A DNA stretch of 64,000 nt, from the NCBI GenBank assembly GCA_905250125.1, contig CAJNOL010000057.1:1-64000 (forward strand), in the 5' to 3' direction. Numbering within the stretch: the first letter of the stretch is position 1; every line of letters starts with the position of its first letter. The translations under genes and the position numbers were made by a program. Below, in pieces: positions 12,071 through 24,300 of this stretch. The DNA is from Rotaria sordida. Lineage: Eukaryota > Rotifera > Eurotatoria > Philodinida > Philodinidae. A model generated the notes under the pieces. That model saw nothing but the letters and a program-made list of their open reading frames with translations. It ran no database searches and was not told where the DNA came from.

Positions 12071-13488
12071 ATGGCAGATAGAAAGACGCAAGAACGTTTG
12101 CCATCATCATCTATAACACATGTTTTAAGTGAACTCCAACGTATATTCAAACCACAAGAATTGAACCAAATAGCTGTAAGAAACTAAAAATTCGAATAAA
12201 AAATGATTTCGTCCATGTACTAATAAATAATGTTAATTTCTTTTTTTTTTTTTGTAAATTTTAGCCATTGATGAAATCAATAATTCGACCGGCTGACAAT
12301 GATGATGATAAAAATTCTTCTTTAGAACAAAATGAACAAATTTTTAATGGAACTTTAATCAACACTAATAATAATAATTCAATATCAGAAGCAGCTGGTT
12401 TTGATTTAGGTCGATTAGGAGAGATTGATGCTGATGCACAATTTGCTCTTCAACTTCAACAAGAAGAATATGAAAAAGATAGTTTCAGACCAAGTCCACG
12501 CTCATTTTTTCCATTTCAAGTACAAGAAGATGATGAATCACCTATTGAAACTTTACATCCTTTCTTCAATACTACTGAACCACATTTTGAAAATGATGAA
12601 CAATATGCAGCATATTTACAAGAACAAGAAAGACGGCCTAGTCAACAATATAATAATCGATTAATACCACCACATATTCAATTTCGACAACAATCAAATC
12701 CTGAATTATCAGAAACTTCAGCAACTAATGAATCTAACACTCCACCTATTCAACCATTTTTCAGATTTCCTCAACGACGTTCTTCAAATACTGATGATGA
12801 TAGTGATGAAGATAATCCTTATAGGGCAATGACTTATCCATTTTTTCAATTATTTGCTAATCAAGGTCGACCTTTACCAGGAAATTTAGCTTCAATATTT
12901 CCTGGTTTTCGAGCACGTGGTCATCGTCGTACAGGAAATCTTCAAGAAATTGAAGAAGATTTTGGTCCAGAAGATTATGAAGTAATTTAAAAACAAAAAG
13001 AAATAAACATTCAATTATAAATATAATCTTTATTTTTCTAGCGATTACTTCAACTTGATGATACAATACATAAAAAAAAATTAACTGAACATCAAATTAA
13101 TAGTATTCGACAAGAAAAATTTATTCCTAATTCAAATAATACTGATGAAGAAAATAAATGTGGTGTATGTCTTGAACTTTTTGAAAATCAACAAACAGTA
13201 CGTCGATTTCCGTGTAATCATATATATCATAAAGAATGTGCTGATCGTTGGTTACAAGTAAAGATTTTTAATTTGTTTGTTTTTTTTTATATATTTATTG
13301 TATTTGCATATTTTTAGGAAAATAATGTTTGTCCCATCTGTCGAGAACCACCAATTCATGTATCATCGTCAACAAATCAACGTCACCATAGAAGCATCAA
13401 CAATATGAGACGACCAGCAAACAATAATCGAGTTTTTAGCAATCGAAATAATAATAATAATAACAACAATAGCACTGCTCATAATAAC

Positions 13489-13521
<33 letters not shown>

Positions 13522-13560
13522 TATCATCGAAGAGGACAAGCACCTCAACGTAAATCGTGA
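12071..13560 (+). CDS. RING-H2 E3 ubiquitin ligase
   Basis: Exons 12071-12175, 12265-12981, 13042-13257 and 13318-13560 join in phase to 426 residues. The RING-H2 finger is at about 314-354: CGVC, then CNHIYH, C and CPIC, with zinc ligands in the order C3H2C3. It is preceded by a segment like that before the RING in many metazoan ligases (EEDFGPEDYEV then RLLQLDD). Two earlier stretches (DAQFALQLQQEEYEK and NDEQYAAYLQEQER) resemble each other and look like ubiquitin-binding MIU/UIM helices; that is inference from pattern only. The C-terminus is almost pure Asn, coded by AAT repeats at 13447-13521. By family it would transfer ubiquitin from an E2. The start ATG at 12071 is preceded by an in-frame stop, so it may open the first exon; an alternative 5' end is discussed at 11523-11806. 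Confidence 0.85.
13447..13521 (+). repeat. AAT trinucleotide repeat coding poly-Asn
   Basis: Runs of AAT, interrupted by AAC and one short Ser-Thr-Ala-His segment, code for about 20 Asn residues in the C-terminal tail of the RING-H2 ligase. Such a run is prone to length variation. Confidence 0.9.
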
Positions 13561-13975
13561 TACCTGTTAGATTCTTCATTTCATTTATTATAAACTTTTG
13601 ATATATATATATATATTTGTGTGTGTGTGTGTATAACTATTTATAATGGAATCTATTTAGTATGAAAATTTGCGGAGTATATTTTTTTCCTTTATCCAAT
13701 CTTAAATGTCATACAATGAAGCATTCATAGTTTTTTTTCGTTGTTGTACAAACAAAAGGAGACTACATTTATATAAGCACAAAAACGTATATCCATGAAT
13801 AAAATCAATGAACAATTTGTTGTAGTATTATTTTATTGAAATATTTAAAAAAAGAAAAAAGAAAAAAATGGATTTTTACATTATGTATTTTTTTTCAGAT
13901 GATTTATTCTACTGATAAACAATATGAAGGCAAAAGAAAAATAATTCTGTTATTTAACTTATTTTTCTATTTTAG
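13561..13975. other. Intergenic region with AT and GT repeats
   Basis: About 400 bp between the RING gene and the BEN gene. It holds an AT run at 13600-13616 joined to a GT run at 13619-13632. A possible 5' exon of the next gene may lie here but could not be placed with confidence. Confidence 0.6.
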
Positions 13976-16040
13976 ATTCATCAATATCAAAATTAATTAA
14001 TCAAGATAAGAATAATCATGTCTCTCGTTCTCTTAAAGCTGTAAAAGCTACACGATCACGAATAATACCATCTATATCTCTAACAGCAATGCAAGAAGAT
14101 CATGATTATGATGAACGTAAGTATTTATCCAATCAAATTAATTAATTAATTAATTCAGAATAATTCTTTTTTATAGCACCATGTCCTAGTTTTGATTTAC
14201 ATCTATATGCACATATTGATCATTCGTCACTGAATCGATGTGTTTTTACACCAATTCCTCATCAAACAGGTAAAAAGAAACTTTAATTTTCTCAATTCTT
14301 CATTTTTTGAAAACATTTTTAGTTTCACAAGATGAACAATCACAACAAATATTACGTAAACGTAAATTTGACTCAGTTGATTCTGCTAGCGAATATGTTA
14401 AAAATACAAAATTTGGTAATGATAATGGTGAATTAGCTAATATTATATATCATATGGATATGCGTCTTGATGAACTAACACGTACATGTAATGGATTACG
14501 TTCAAGTATTCATACATTGACAAAAATGGTAACACAATTAGTTAACAATCAAACACAAGTAAATATATCAATATTAAGGCCAATACCTCTCAAAAACCCG
14601 ATCTTGGAATAGATACATACAAATCGCATGAAATTGTCAGCCCGATATAATGACGTTTTTAGGGAGATATGGAACAAACAAGAGTCAAAAATAGCTCATT
14701 TAGCAACGTAAAACTTTCTGTGGGACTTTACTCTATACACTTAAATTAGTTTTTGTTTGAACAAGCATACCAAGATGCGGTAAATGACACAGTCCTTTTT
14801 TTCTAAATTCTTACTCTTGAAGAGAAAAGTTCAATGTGTGAAAAAATGGCGCTCGATGATTAACGTACTCTTTCACAACATAGTAACAATGCTTAAATTA
14901 AAAAAAAACAAGGGTCTGTCTCATGCTCTTTCAAACAAAAGAAAAAAGCTATGGGCTACAATAAGGCTTCATCCAGAATTCTGGAATGCGCGATGAAAAA
15001 AATATATTAAAAGAAAGAACATAAAAAACTGTTAGCACAATTTCTGCAGGACTAAATTGTGAAACATGCTATAGTTGCTGTGGATAATCACAAAGAGATT
15101 GTTTTATTCCATCTATTTTGAGATACATTTCTTCAGTATCCTTATATTGAATCATCGAGGAGTGCAATAAGGAAATGGTTTAACGAGATGTTATTGACAC
15201 ATGACCTATGAGGTTTTTATGGTTGTGTCTCTGTCAGTCTATAATAAAGTGGAGACGTTGTTAAGATGTCTGTGAGGAGAAGTGAGTCGAAATTTCTATT
15301 CCTATACTTCAACAATTCTTTTAAACCGTATTTCACCAATATTTCCCGTTTTTTTTTCTGAAAACAGTATATTTTTCGAGTTTTGGCAAAAACAAAAGTG
15401 CTGAAGAAAAGAATCGTGTCATTTATGAAAGATCAGGCATCGATCTATTTATCTTAGTTTTCATTTTTTTAATGAAAATTGACATTTTTTGACGAGAGGA
15501 GTAGTCTTTAGGAAAAAGAAGATTTTAATAATGATTATATCATTGATATAGAATACAGATATAAATGACTTTGATGATACATCAAACATGGAATTACCTT
15601 ATACACATTCGTCATCAAATGTATCATTAAAATCAACATCGAATAGAAACAAACGAATACATAATGGTACAGATATTGTTTCACAAAGACCAACAGAATT
15701 TTTATGTCGACTTATACGTAAAGTTTATTCAACAAATGAAATTGTTGCTGGTATTAATCCTGATGAACGACTTGATAGAATTAAAGGTAATATTTGAAAC
15801 AGATTTGTTATTCTAGAGAAAAATTATTATGATTATTTAGAAGCTGTAGCTGATCGATATTTTCCTGATGAACCCGAACGATTTGAAACATTTTGGTCTA
15901 GAGAAGCACATCAATCGATTCTTGGTCAAGCACGTGCTCAACGATGTCGAGATAAAAAAGCCAGGTATTTAATCTTATGTTATCATATTTTTATTGATTT
16001 ATTATATTTATTTAGAAATTATCTTGCAAGCAATCATTGA
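13976..16040 (+). CDS. Probable BEN-domain protein (5' end unsure)
   Basis: Exons 13976-14116, 14177-14269, 14323-14558, 15552-15786, 15841-15964 and 16016-16040 join in phase and end with TGA. The first exon needs one base from an upstream exon that I could not place; the first in-frame ATG is at 14089. The middle has a helical segment that may form a coiled coil (MDMRLDELTRTCNGLRSSIH). The C-terminal 90 residues carry LCRLIRKVYSTNEIVAGI, ERLDRIKEAVADRYF and ILGQARAQRCRDKKAR. That order (a helix with a short Phe/Tyr-Ser element, a helix ending in a Tyr-Phe pair, then a basic helix) resembles BEN domains of nuclear DNA-binding proteins. The assignment rests on pattern, not a search. The 993-bp intron 14559-15551 holds a dispersed repeat also found at 61010-61720. 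Confidence 0.6.
14575..15510. mobile_element. Dispersed repeat family B, copy 1 (BEN intron)
   Basis: This stretch within the BEN-gene intron aligns by eye, in the same orientation, with 61010-61720. Shared blocks include tagctca plus tgtttgaa near 14690-14760, the stretch with aaaatggcgctc at 14840-14852, and ccagaattctggaatgc at 14973-14989. No transposase-like frame is visible in either copy. Confidence 0.65.
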
Positions 16041-17310
16041 ATCTTCAATAGGAACTAAGCAATAAATGTAGACTTGTAAAATAGTCAAAAAAAGAAATAG
16101 AAAATAAACAACATATTATTCATTTGCCTTTCCTACTCTTGTTGTATTGTAACTTTATTATAGATATGCTTTTGTTTTTTTTTGTTTACAAAACAAAATT
16201 AAAAAAAAAAGATAATAGACACTTCGTATACATCATCATTAGTTTTCTATACGGTTTTAAGTCGAGGTTTTGGGGTTATATTGCATTAATAGCAATGGGT
16301 AAAGGGGCGACGATTATTGGATACATTTAATTGATGACAACAAGCGTTAGACTCTGATCTCAGAGTTACTTAACAACAAAAAGAACGTACCTTTGTGAAT
16401 GTTCGAAATAGTGCAGTTTATGATTTTTGCGTAGATAAAAATATTAAGGATGATTCATCTACCACAACCTTCATATGATTAACAAAAAACATATGAATTG
16501 ATCAAGTATAATTACTGTGGAAAATATTAGTATTTGTGAGCTTATCAACAAATATAATAGTGTGTTGACAACTGCTATAGTTATAATGGATTCATATAGC
16601 AAGCTTATTTACCAGTTAAATCAATAGTTACAATAATGATAATGTGAAATTAAGAAAAAAGAGAATATGAAAACTAAAAATAACGAACGCATGGCAACAA
16701 AGCAAAGACGAAAATTTCTGTTTGAAAAGCAAAAATAAACAAGACACATCGTTTTTCGATCAATTGATTATTGTTGAAAAAAAAACCTACTGTCTGTTAA
16801 CGATTTTGCACTTGACGTATTTTATATAAGTATAATGAACCGGAAGAACACATTTGAATGTCACACTTCAGCTTCAAGGGGACTACACTGAGTACATTTT
16901 CAATGTGACAACGTATCTCTTTTTTCGTTGTTCTAATTTTGTATAACAAGAAAGTGAAAGGTACTATTATTTATTTCGATTAATACTTAAAAATCTAAAA
17001 TTATATAAATACTGAATATTATTGACATCTATCGAATGTTGTCTATCTATAGGATCGGATGATAATTCAAATGAAAAGAAAGAAAGAAAGAACGAAATAA
17101 TAGTCCATTTATAGTTTTGCATATCTGACTCATGTACTGTGGAAAGTTTCAAACATATTTGCATGATTAATTGATTATCCAAACATTCTGGCGAAATTTT
17201 TGTTTTCGTTTCATTTCGTTTTCAAATTTTCATCTATAAATCGAATGCCTCCCATAATAAAGATTTTTTTTTTCAATGTCAAGATTAGTTTTCTTTTTCT
17301 TTTAGATATA
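16041..17310. other. Intergenic region, nothing recognised
   Basis: About 1.3 kb of AT-rich sequence between the BEN gene and the second RING gene. Frames of up to 70 codons here show no domain, no codon bias like the neighbouring exons and no splice structure. Confidence 0.6.
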
Positions 17311-17983
17311 ATGTCTTCAAATAAACAAAATAATCAAGAAATTTCAACATCTACAAATCAACAAACCAATAGTAACAATTCTATTACAACGAATCAATTT
17401 CAGTCAGAAGGTATTCAGTTGTAAATCATTGTAAAATATCTTATTTTATTTTATTATAGATCAAGTACCAACATCTGAAGCAATTCAAGAAATTGACGTT
17501 GCCGTAGCTGATCAAAGTGATAGGTATATAATTCGATGAATTTTTCGTTTTTTTTTCTAGATTTGTTGAATTTTTTTTTGTCTAGTTGGGAAACTGATGA
17601 TGAAGGTGATTTTTATACTGAACAATCTAATGGTCGCTTATTAGATCAAGATGATGATGATGATGATGATTTACTTAGTTCAGGTTTATCTAGAAATCTA
17701 ATTGAATGTTATCCAATGACAACTGCTGAAGAAATATCAGTAGTTGGTGTTGTATGTGATATTTGTCTTAACGAATATAAGGCTAACGATAAAGTACGAA
17801 CTATTCCTTGTTTACACAGATTTCATACAAGATGCATTGATAAATGGCTTAAGGTTTGAGAAATATTTATTCGTTTTTTGTTTTGTTTTGTTTTAAAATT
17901 ATAATTTTTATTCATTTTAGAAAAGCACTAAATGTCCAATGTGTCGAAGTGATTTACGAAAATCGAAATGGTATTCACCATAA
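17311..17983 (+). CDS. Small RING-H2 protein
   Basis: Exons 17311-17410, 17460-17523, 17586-17853 and 17921-17983 join in phase to 164 residues. The N-terminal half is low-complexity (Asn, Gln, Ser, Thr), followed by an acidic run of seven Asp at about 77-83. The RING-H2 finger fills residues 112-152: CDIC, then CLHRFH, C and CPMC, with a Trp-Leu pair (DKWLK) before the last Cys pair as in E2-binding RINGs. The protein ends just after the RING (SDLRKSKWYSP). By family it is an E3 ubiquitin ligase; substrate and location cannot be told. The C-terminal RING and acidic run resemble the arrangement of the RNF38/44 and Praja-type ligases, but I would not name an ortholog. No transmembrane segment is seen. 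Confidence 0.85.
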
Positions 17984-18396
17984 ATAGAAAGCTAAATCGT
18001 TTGTTCTCACTGTTAATGTTATTTTTTTTTTGTTCTTTCTTGTTATATTGAATGGTTCTCTCATCTTTCTATTTTTTTTCTTTTCTTATGACAATCTTTG
18101 TATGATTTTCGGGTCTGTGTGTGTGAACAGTCATCATATTCATAAAAGGAAAATCAGTCAACTATACAACGATCTTTTTTTTTTATCTATATTTGAGATT
18201 GTTCTCTTAAAGTTATAGGAAGATTTATGAAGAGTAATGTATGCAGTTTAAGTTATATGTGCATTGTTTCTCTCATCGTCATCTTTGATATGTAATAGAC
18301 AATTTATTTAAAATTTTTTCACTATGCCACATTCTAGTTGATAAATATTCTTATAATTCACTTTTAGATGAAAATATTTCAGCATTTTTATTTATC
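17984..18396. other. Short intergenic region
   Basis: About 410 bp separate the second RING gene from the PLAT gene. It is T-rich, probably the 3' untranslated region and the promoter of the next gene. No specific site recognised. Confidence 0.5.
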
Positions 18397-21300
18397 ATGA
18401 CGCAGATTTTAATATTATTTCCCGTTATTATTTCATATTGTCTTGCAGAAGGTAATTATTTGTTTTGTTTTATGCCTCATCCTTCCTCCAAAACCTATTT
18501 TCTGAAGATGTCCGATTAATGAAAGTGCATTAGTAAAAAAAAAGCTTTTCACAACTGCAAACATCTTACCACTCAAAAGCCATAGTGCAAAATAGGATTT
18601 TCATGCGTACAAAGACTTTTTTTTTCGATAGACTTCAAGCTATAGGGTTCGGGCTATTCTTACTTCAAAGAGAATTCTTTACCGCTTTGAATAAGAGAAT
18701 GATTTTTTTAATTTCATTTTTGATGCTCTCAAAATCTTAGGCAATGTTTTTCTAGAGAATCCATGATTGCTTTGATATTAAGGGTCAAATACTAAATTCA
18801 TTTCCCTCATCCGAAAGAGAATGTATTTATCTATGAAATAAAACAATCGCAGTTGACTACAATGAATCGGAATTCGACAATTTATACAAAACCCAATTTT
18901 GAGACTTTCGAACTATATATCTTGAAATTATGCCTATACGTTTACCTCAAAAAGTGTCTAGTTTTTAGATAAATTGTTTTTTTTTTGGCCGAAGGAACAG
19001 GTCTTTATCAAAGGCTGAATTTGTCTTTTTCTTTTAAGTTTGGAATATTTATGTACATACAGGCAATGAACGTTTCGCTGGAACGGACAGTAATATTTAT
19101 ATTCGTTTATTTAATGCAAAAGATGAAAGTACTGGTGAATATCAATTAACTCATTCTAATTGGGTACCAGATAGTAATGATTTCCCATTACGAAATTTAT
19201 TTGAAATGGGCGCACACGAACGATTTCGTATTCGAACAGAAGATATTGGATCTGTTGCAAAGATTCATGTAAGATTTTTATTCAGATTTTAATTATTTTT
19301 GCAGGTGCTTGAAATAGTCACAAATTTTATTTGAAAAAAATTCTGTATACAAGCGAACTAATGTCCGTACCAGAATTGAAGAGGATTGGGTATAAGCTGA
19401 GTAACTTGACAACGGTAATAACTAGCGACCTACGGTTTTCAGTAGTCGGAAGAGAAGCTTTTCGGAAAACATTTTATAAAATATACATGAAAACGATGTG
19501 ACGTTTCAATGAAACTTTGATAAATTTTCTATTTCGATTACTGAAAATCATAGGTCGCTAACTGCTGCCATTGTCTAGCTATTGACCTTACACTCATCCC
19601 TCTTTAGTTATAATCCGAACATTAGTGTGATGTATTGGAGAAAGAAGAAAAATGAATAAAAGTAGAGAATAAGAATATATGCAAATGAATTGAATATTGT
19701 AATATTTTAGTGAAACTTTAAGACTTTATTATAATGGATTATTCTCATTCCAAAAATAAAATTATATGTAGATTTGAAGGAAATTCTATTTGATAATTAA
19801 TTTGTTTAAAATATTCTAATTTCCTTTGATAAAATAAACGTTTATATTCATGAGACATTAGAATTAGATGAATTGTTTAACTTGTGAATTTTGATTCTTT
19901 TCGAAAACAAGATTTTTTCGTTTAATTTCTTCATTAGTCAACGTTCTTGTCATTATTCTTTCCACATTCTTGATTTTCTGACAAGATCTACCACATCAGT
20001 AAGATCCTTGTATTCTTGAATTCTTACTTAATCCTCGTACTTCAGACGTAATTAATTTATAAGTCAACATGATTACCTTCTATCGTTACTATTTTATATT
20101 TAATATAAGCCTTTAGTGTAGTATACGAAAAAGTAAAATATAAGTACAACAATAACAAAAAATACATCTCATTTCACATAATGTGCACAAATAAGAGATG
20201 GAAAACATTTACAATGGTAAATAAAAAGAACAAAACAAAATACAATTTTACAGTCAAACTATAAATTTAACAAGTTCATCATTAAGAAAAAAAAAGGAGA
20301 AACAAATAATCGAAGTAATCTATCTGCATTAATAATACGTAGGTTTTATAGTTCGTCGTTGTGATAGAGTTGTTTTTTTGGTTAATTCGATGATCCTTAT
20401 TCAGTAAATTGAACGTAATAAATATTAGCTGTCAGCGTCCAATCTAAGATCCGGGTTTTTAAACATGAATCGAAGAAAAATTTGATATCAAAACTCAATT
20501 TTAACTTTGAAATTATTGTTGGATTCAGAACTTTTTATTCATGAATTACAACAAATTAATAATATTTTCTTGTATAATATCTGGTTGAAAAATCGGTGCT
20601 AGATTGAATAAATTTTCTATGTAAATAAAAGTTCAACAGAAAATTCTGTTATAGACGTTTAAATCAAATTTTCATGTTCAACCGACTATGCGCAAAAGAA
20701 GTATCATCATTGCATTAAAAAAAATCCGGAATCCAACATTGATTTCAGATTTCTATTCGATCCAAGTTTGGACTAATTCAAACTCGGATCTTATATCGGA
20801 TGCTGACATATATTATGTGTGTACATAAACATTATATGCTACTTGCCTTGAGGGTCAGATAAGAGTCTTGAATATTGTCTGAGCTTCAAAGACACTTAGA
20901 TATCATGTAATTCTATCCAGTTTTCTAATTTCTTGATGTATCAACTCGAGTTCCTTTTCGTTTTGAGCTTCGAGCAAGAATTTGTTTTTCCTTTCCTATT
21001 GAGAAATATTTTCACCGGAACTTCAAAATTAAAAAGAATCTTTACTAATCGATCAAGAAATAATGTTGACTAGTGACGGCATTCAAAGTTAAAGAATGGT
21101 ATGATTTTTTTTTATCATGCGATGTTGGACAGATTGAATATAAATGTATCTTCAGAAACGAGATGTTAGTATAAATCGAAGCCTTAATAAAGCACTCAAC
21201 ATATTAAAAGATCCAAGATCTTCTATTCTGTCTTATCATTCATAAGTTACAAAGAAGATCTTCCATTAAGTCACTTTAAAAAGTCATATTTTTTGTTAGT

Positions 21301-24300
21301 TTTATCCATAATTTTTTGATTTCAATTCATTTTTGCTCAATACATCGTTAGTAAACAAGTTTATTTCACTTATCTTACAAGCGTTGAATAAGAAGGAAAC
21401 AGATCATATCCTGTGAAAAAAAAGAAAAACAATCATTAGTAAGAAAAATGTTCTTAAAACAATACAGTCAACATATCCTAACATCTTGGTACAATGTCTA
21501 ATAGCACTCTTTTTTTCTAAAGGATACAATTTATCATTGGCAACATTTAACCTTCTTAATAGTTAAATAACTGAAAAAAAAAGAAAATAAATTTTTTTTT
21601 GCCAAACTTATTCTAGCCAGTCGCAATATGTTGAGGTTTGGATAATATAGATGGAATTCGTTCACTGTCTCATATACTACTATCATAGTTATTACTCTCA
21701 AGCTAACTTCAATGAGATTAGTTGTCTGCGAAGAAATAGTTTAAAGAAAAACAACTGTTGAGTACACATTCAGTGTTTTTTTTGTGTGTATGTCTTGAAA
21801 AATGTGTTTAGATCCTTTTACCAAAAGAAATACGTTCTGAAGTGCTAAAACAAACCTCGTCATGCATATCTGAAGATCTGTTTTCTTCAATTATGAATGC
21901 ACTGTCTTGTCATAAAAAAAATTTTGAGTTTTTAGAAGAAAGTACAAAGATGAAGAGACCTTTTAATTAAAACACAATGAGATTTTACTGAATATGTTCC
22001 TATTTTAGAAAGATCTCTTCCTGTGTAACTGGTACACTACGTCAATTAGATCCTATGACCATGAGAACATTTTTTTTCGAATAGAGAACCCGAACAATTT
22101 TTTTTCAGATTATACTGCAAAAAAGTATTGAAGTAACTCTACAATATGTTGTCAATAGAGAACTATATATTTCAATAGACTATTGTTTCCTGTTAGCTGT
22201 TTTTCAAGATTTTTTTTATTCGGAACTAACACGGCAAGATGACGACGGAAGTAAAATATTGTCTATACTGAACTTAGATATTATTATTGATATAAATACT
22301 AAAAAAAGTCAAATAATTGCAGAAGTTATTTTAAAAAAAAATCGATTCTCGGAGGGGGTTCTTCTGTTTCATTTGTCAAAGCGGGGGGCTTTTAATGTGT
22401 CGAAAGCTTTATACTGATTTTTCGTACAAGGTTTCTCAATTAGTCAATGAATTTATGTTAATAGTTTTCATAATCTGAGAATAGTATCAGCGCAATAATG
22501 TGAATAATGTACTTGGCAAATTATATTGAATTTTCCTCACGAAAGCAAACATGTTTTCTTTTCTTTTTTTTTTCATCCAATCTTCCAGCATCTTGTACAG
22601 ACATGTCATACAAAGACATCATTCTAAACAAACATTATCATCAATTAGAAAGTGTACTAATAAATCATGCATATACATATGGGCAAAAACGAGACATGAC
22701 CATTTTTGATTTAAATTTGATTTTTGATCAGGGCTATTTTTTTTTAAACAAGCCCTTGTCTCATGAATATATGTAAAAATATTGTCTCTTTCAGTTCATA
22801 TCTAATTAAAACATAATTGGCAAACAACTCTTTAATCTTGTGACAGAAAAGTCCAAGAAATTCAGAATACACTCTATCCCATAGAATATATATACATGAT
22901 GAAATTTTCAGCAAGATCGAGCTTCGGAAAAACAAGTTCTTCCAAAAAATTAGTTTTTCAGAGATCTACTCTTGTTCTGGAACGAGACTTTTTCTTTTGC
23001 TATTATCTCGCAATCTCAAAGAAGGACTTGTACGATTTAGAATTGGCTTATGGACTTTTCAATTAGTGACATGACTTTGTTCATATTTACATCGCTAAGA
23101 ATGAATAAATCAATTTTTTGAAAAACTTAAGTATATTCAGGAAAAAACTTTGCATAGTGGTTTGGTAGTCTGAAAAGTCCTTTATATAATCCAATATTTT
23201 GTTTTCAAAAATACTTTTCGAACTTGCAAGATTTGTAAATGGAAACGCACGTACTGAAAATCTTTGTCCTTTTTTATGGCACATGGTTAACGCTAGTTTT
23301 TCAATAATAACTTAGCGGAAGCAAAGTCTATAGGACCGAGTTTTTCAGAGTATCTAGAGTAACTCAGCATATATCTGTTATATAAAAATTAGCTAAAAGA
23401 AATGCCCAAGTCCAAAGATATAAGTAGTTTTATTTTGCGAAATGACATTGCTGACGCATGAAATTACCTATGTATGTAAAATAATCTCAAATAGAACTTT
23501 GCTATAAAGAATAGGAATATTAAAAAAATTTTCTTTTATTTTAAACATTTCATTGATAGAGATGATAGTATATATGCTTACATCTCAAAGAACTATAGTA
23601 AATGTTTTTGTTATGTATCTATCGTTTGTTTTCATCTCAATGAATAATAGTATAGTATTACGATCTATTCAATTATTTTAATATTATATTTTTCATTGAA
23701 ACCTTATGAATGAATAAAAATGTCAAAAGACATATATGTTGTTATTGTATTTAAAAAGATTTTATACTACATTCTCTGAGATCTACCAAAGTTTTTATTC
23801 GTTGTTCTTTGCATGATCATATTTCACTAATAAAGATTTTGATTTACTATTATCAATGAAGGTTGCAAAAACTTGCCATCTGAGGCAAATATATATATAT
23901 ATATATATATGATACAGTCTTATGTTAATACCTTTTCTTGCTTTTGTGTCATGTAATCTCTTGCATAAAAGAAGTTTTAATCTAAGAAAGATGTAGATGA
24001 TTCGATGAAGTATTAGATATCAATCTCAATTATCAATAATATTTTTCCTTTTTACTAAGGTCGACCAATAAAGAAAAAAACAAAACCTAGACACTGAACT
24101 TATAGAATGGAAAAACAAATAATTATCAGATTAATAAGAAAATCCAATTAGCTTTTATGGAAATTGATAGTAACGATGAAAAAAACAGGGTTGAGCAAGT
24201 ACATACTAGAGAAAATCCGTACGTCCTCAGCTCTGGAAAAAAGGAACTTACTACTTATATTGAATATAAAATTTTTCATTTCGATAAGATAATAACGGTC

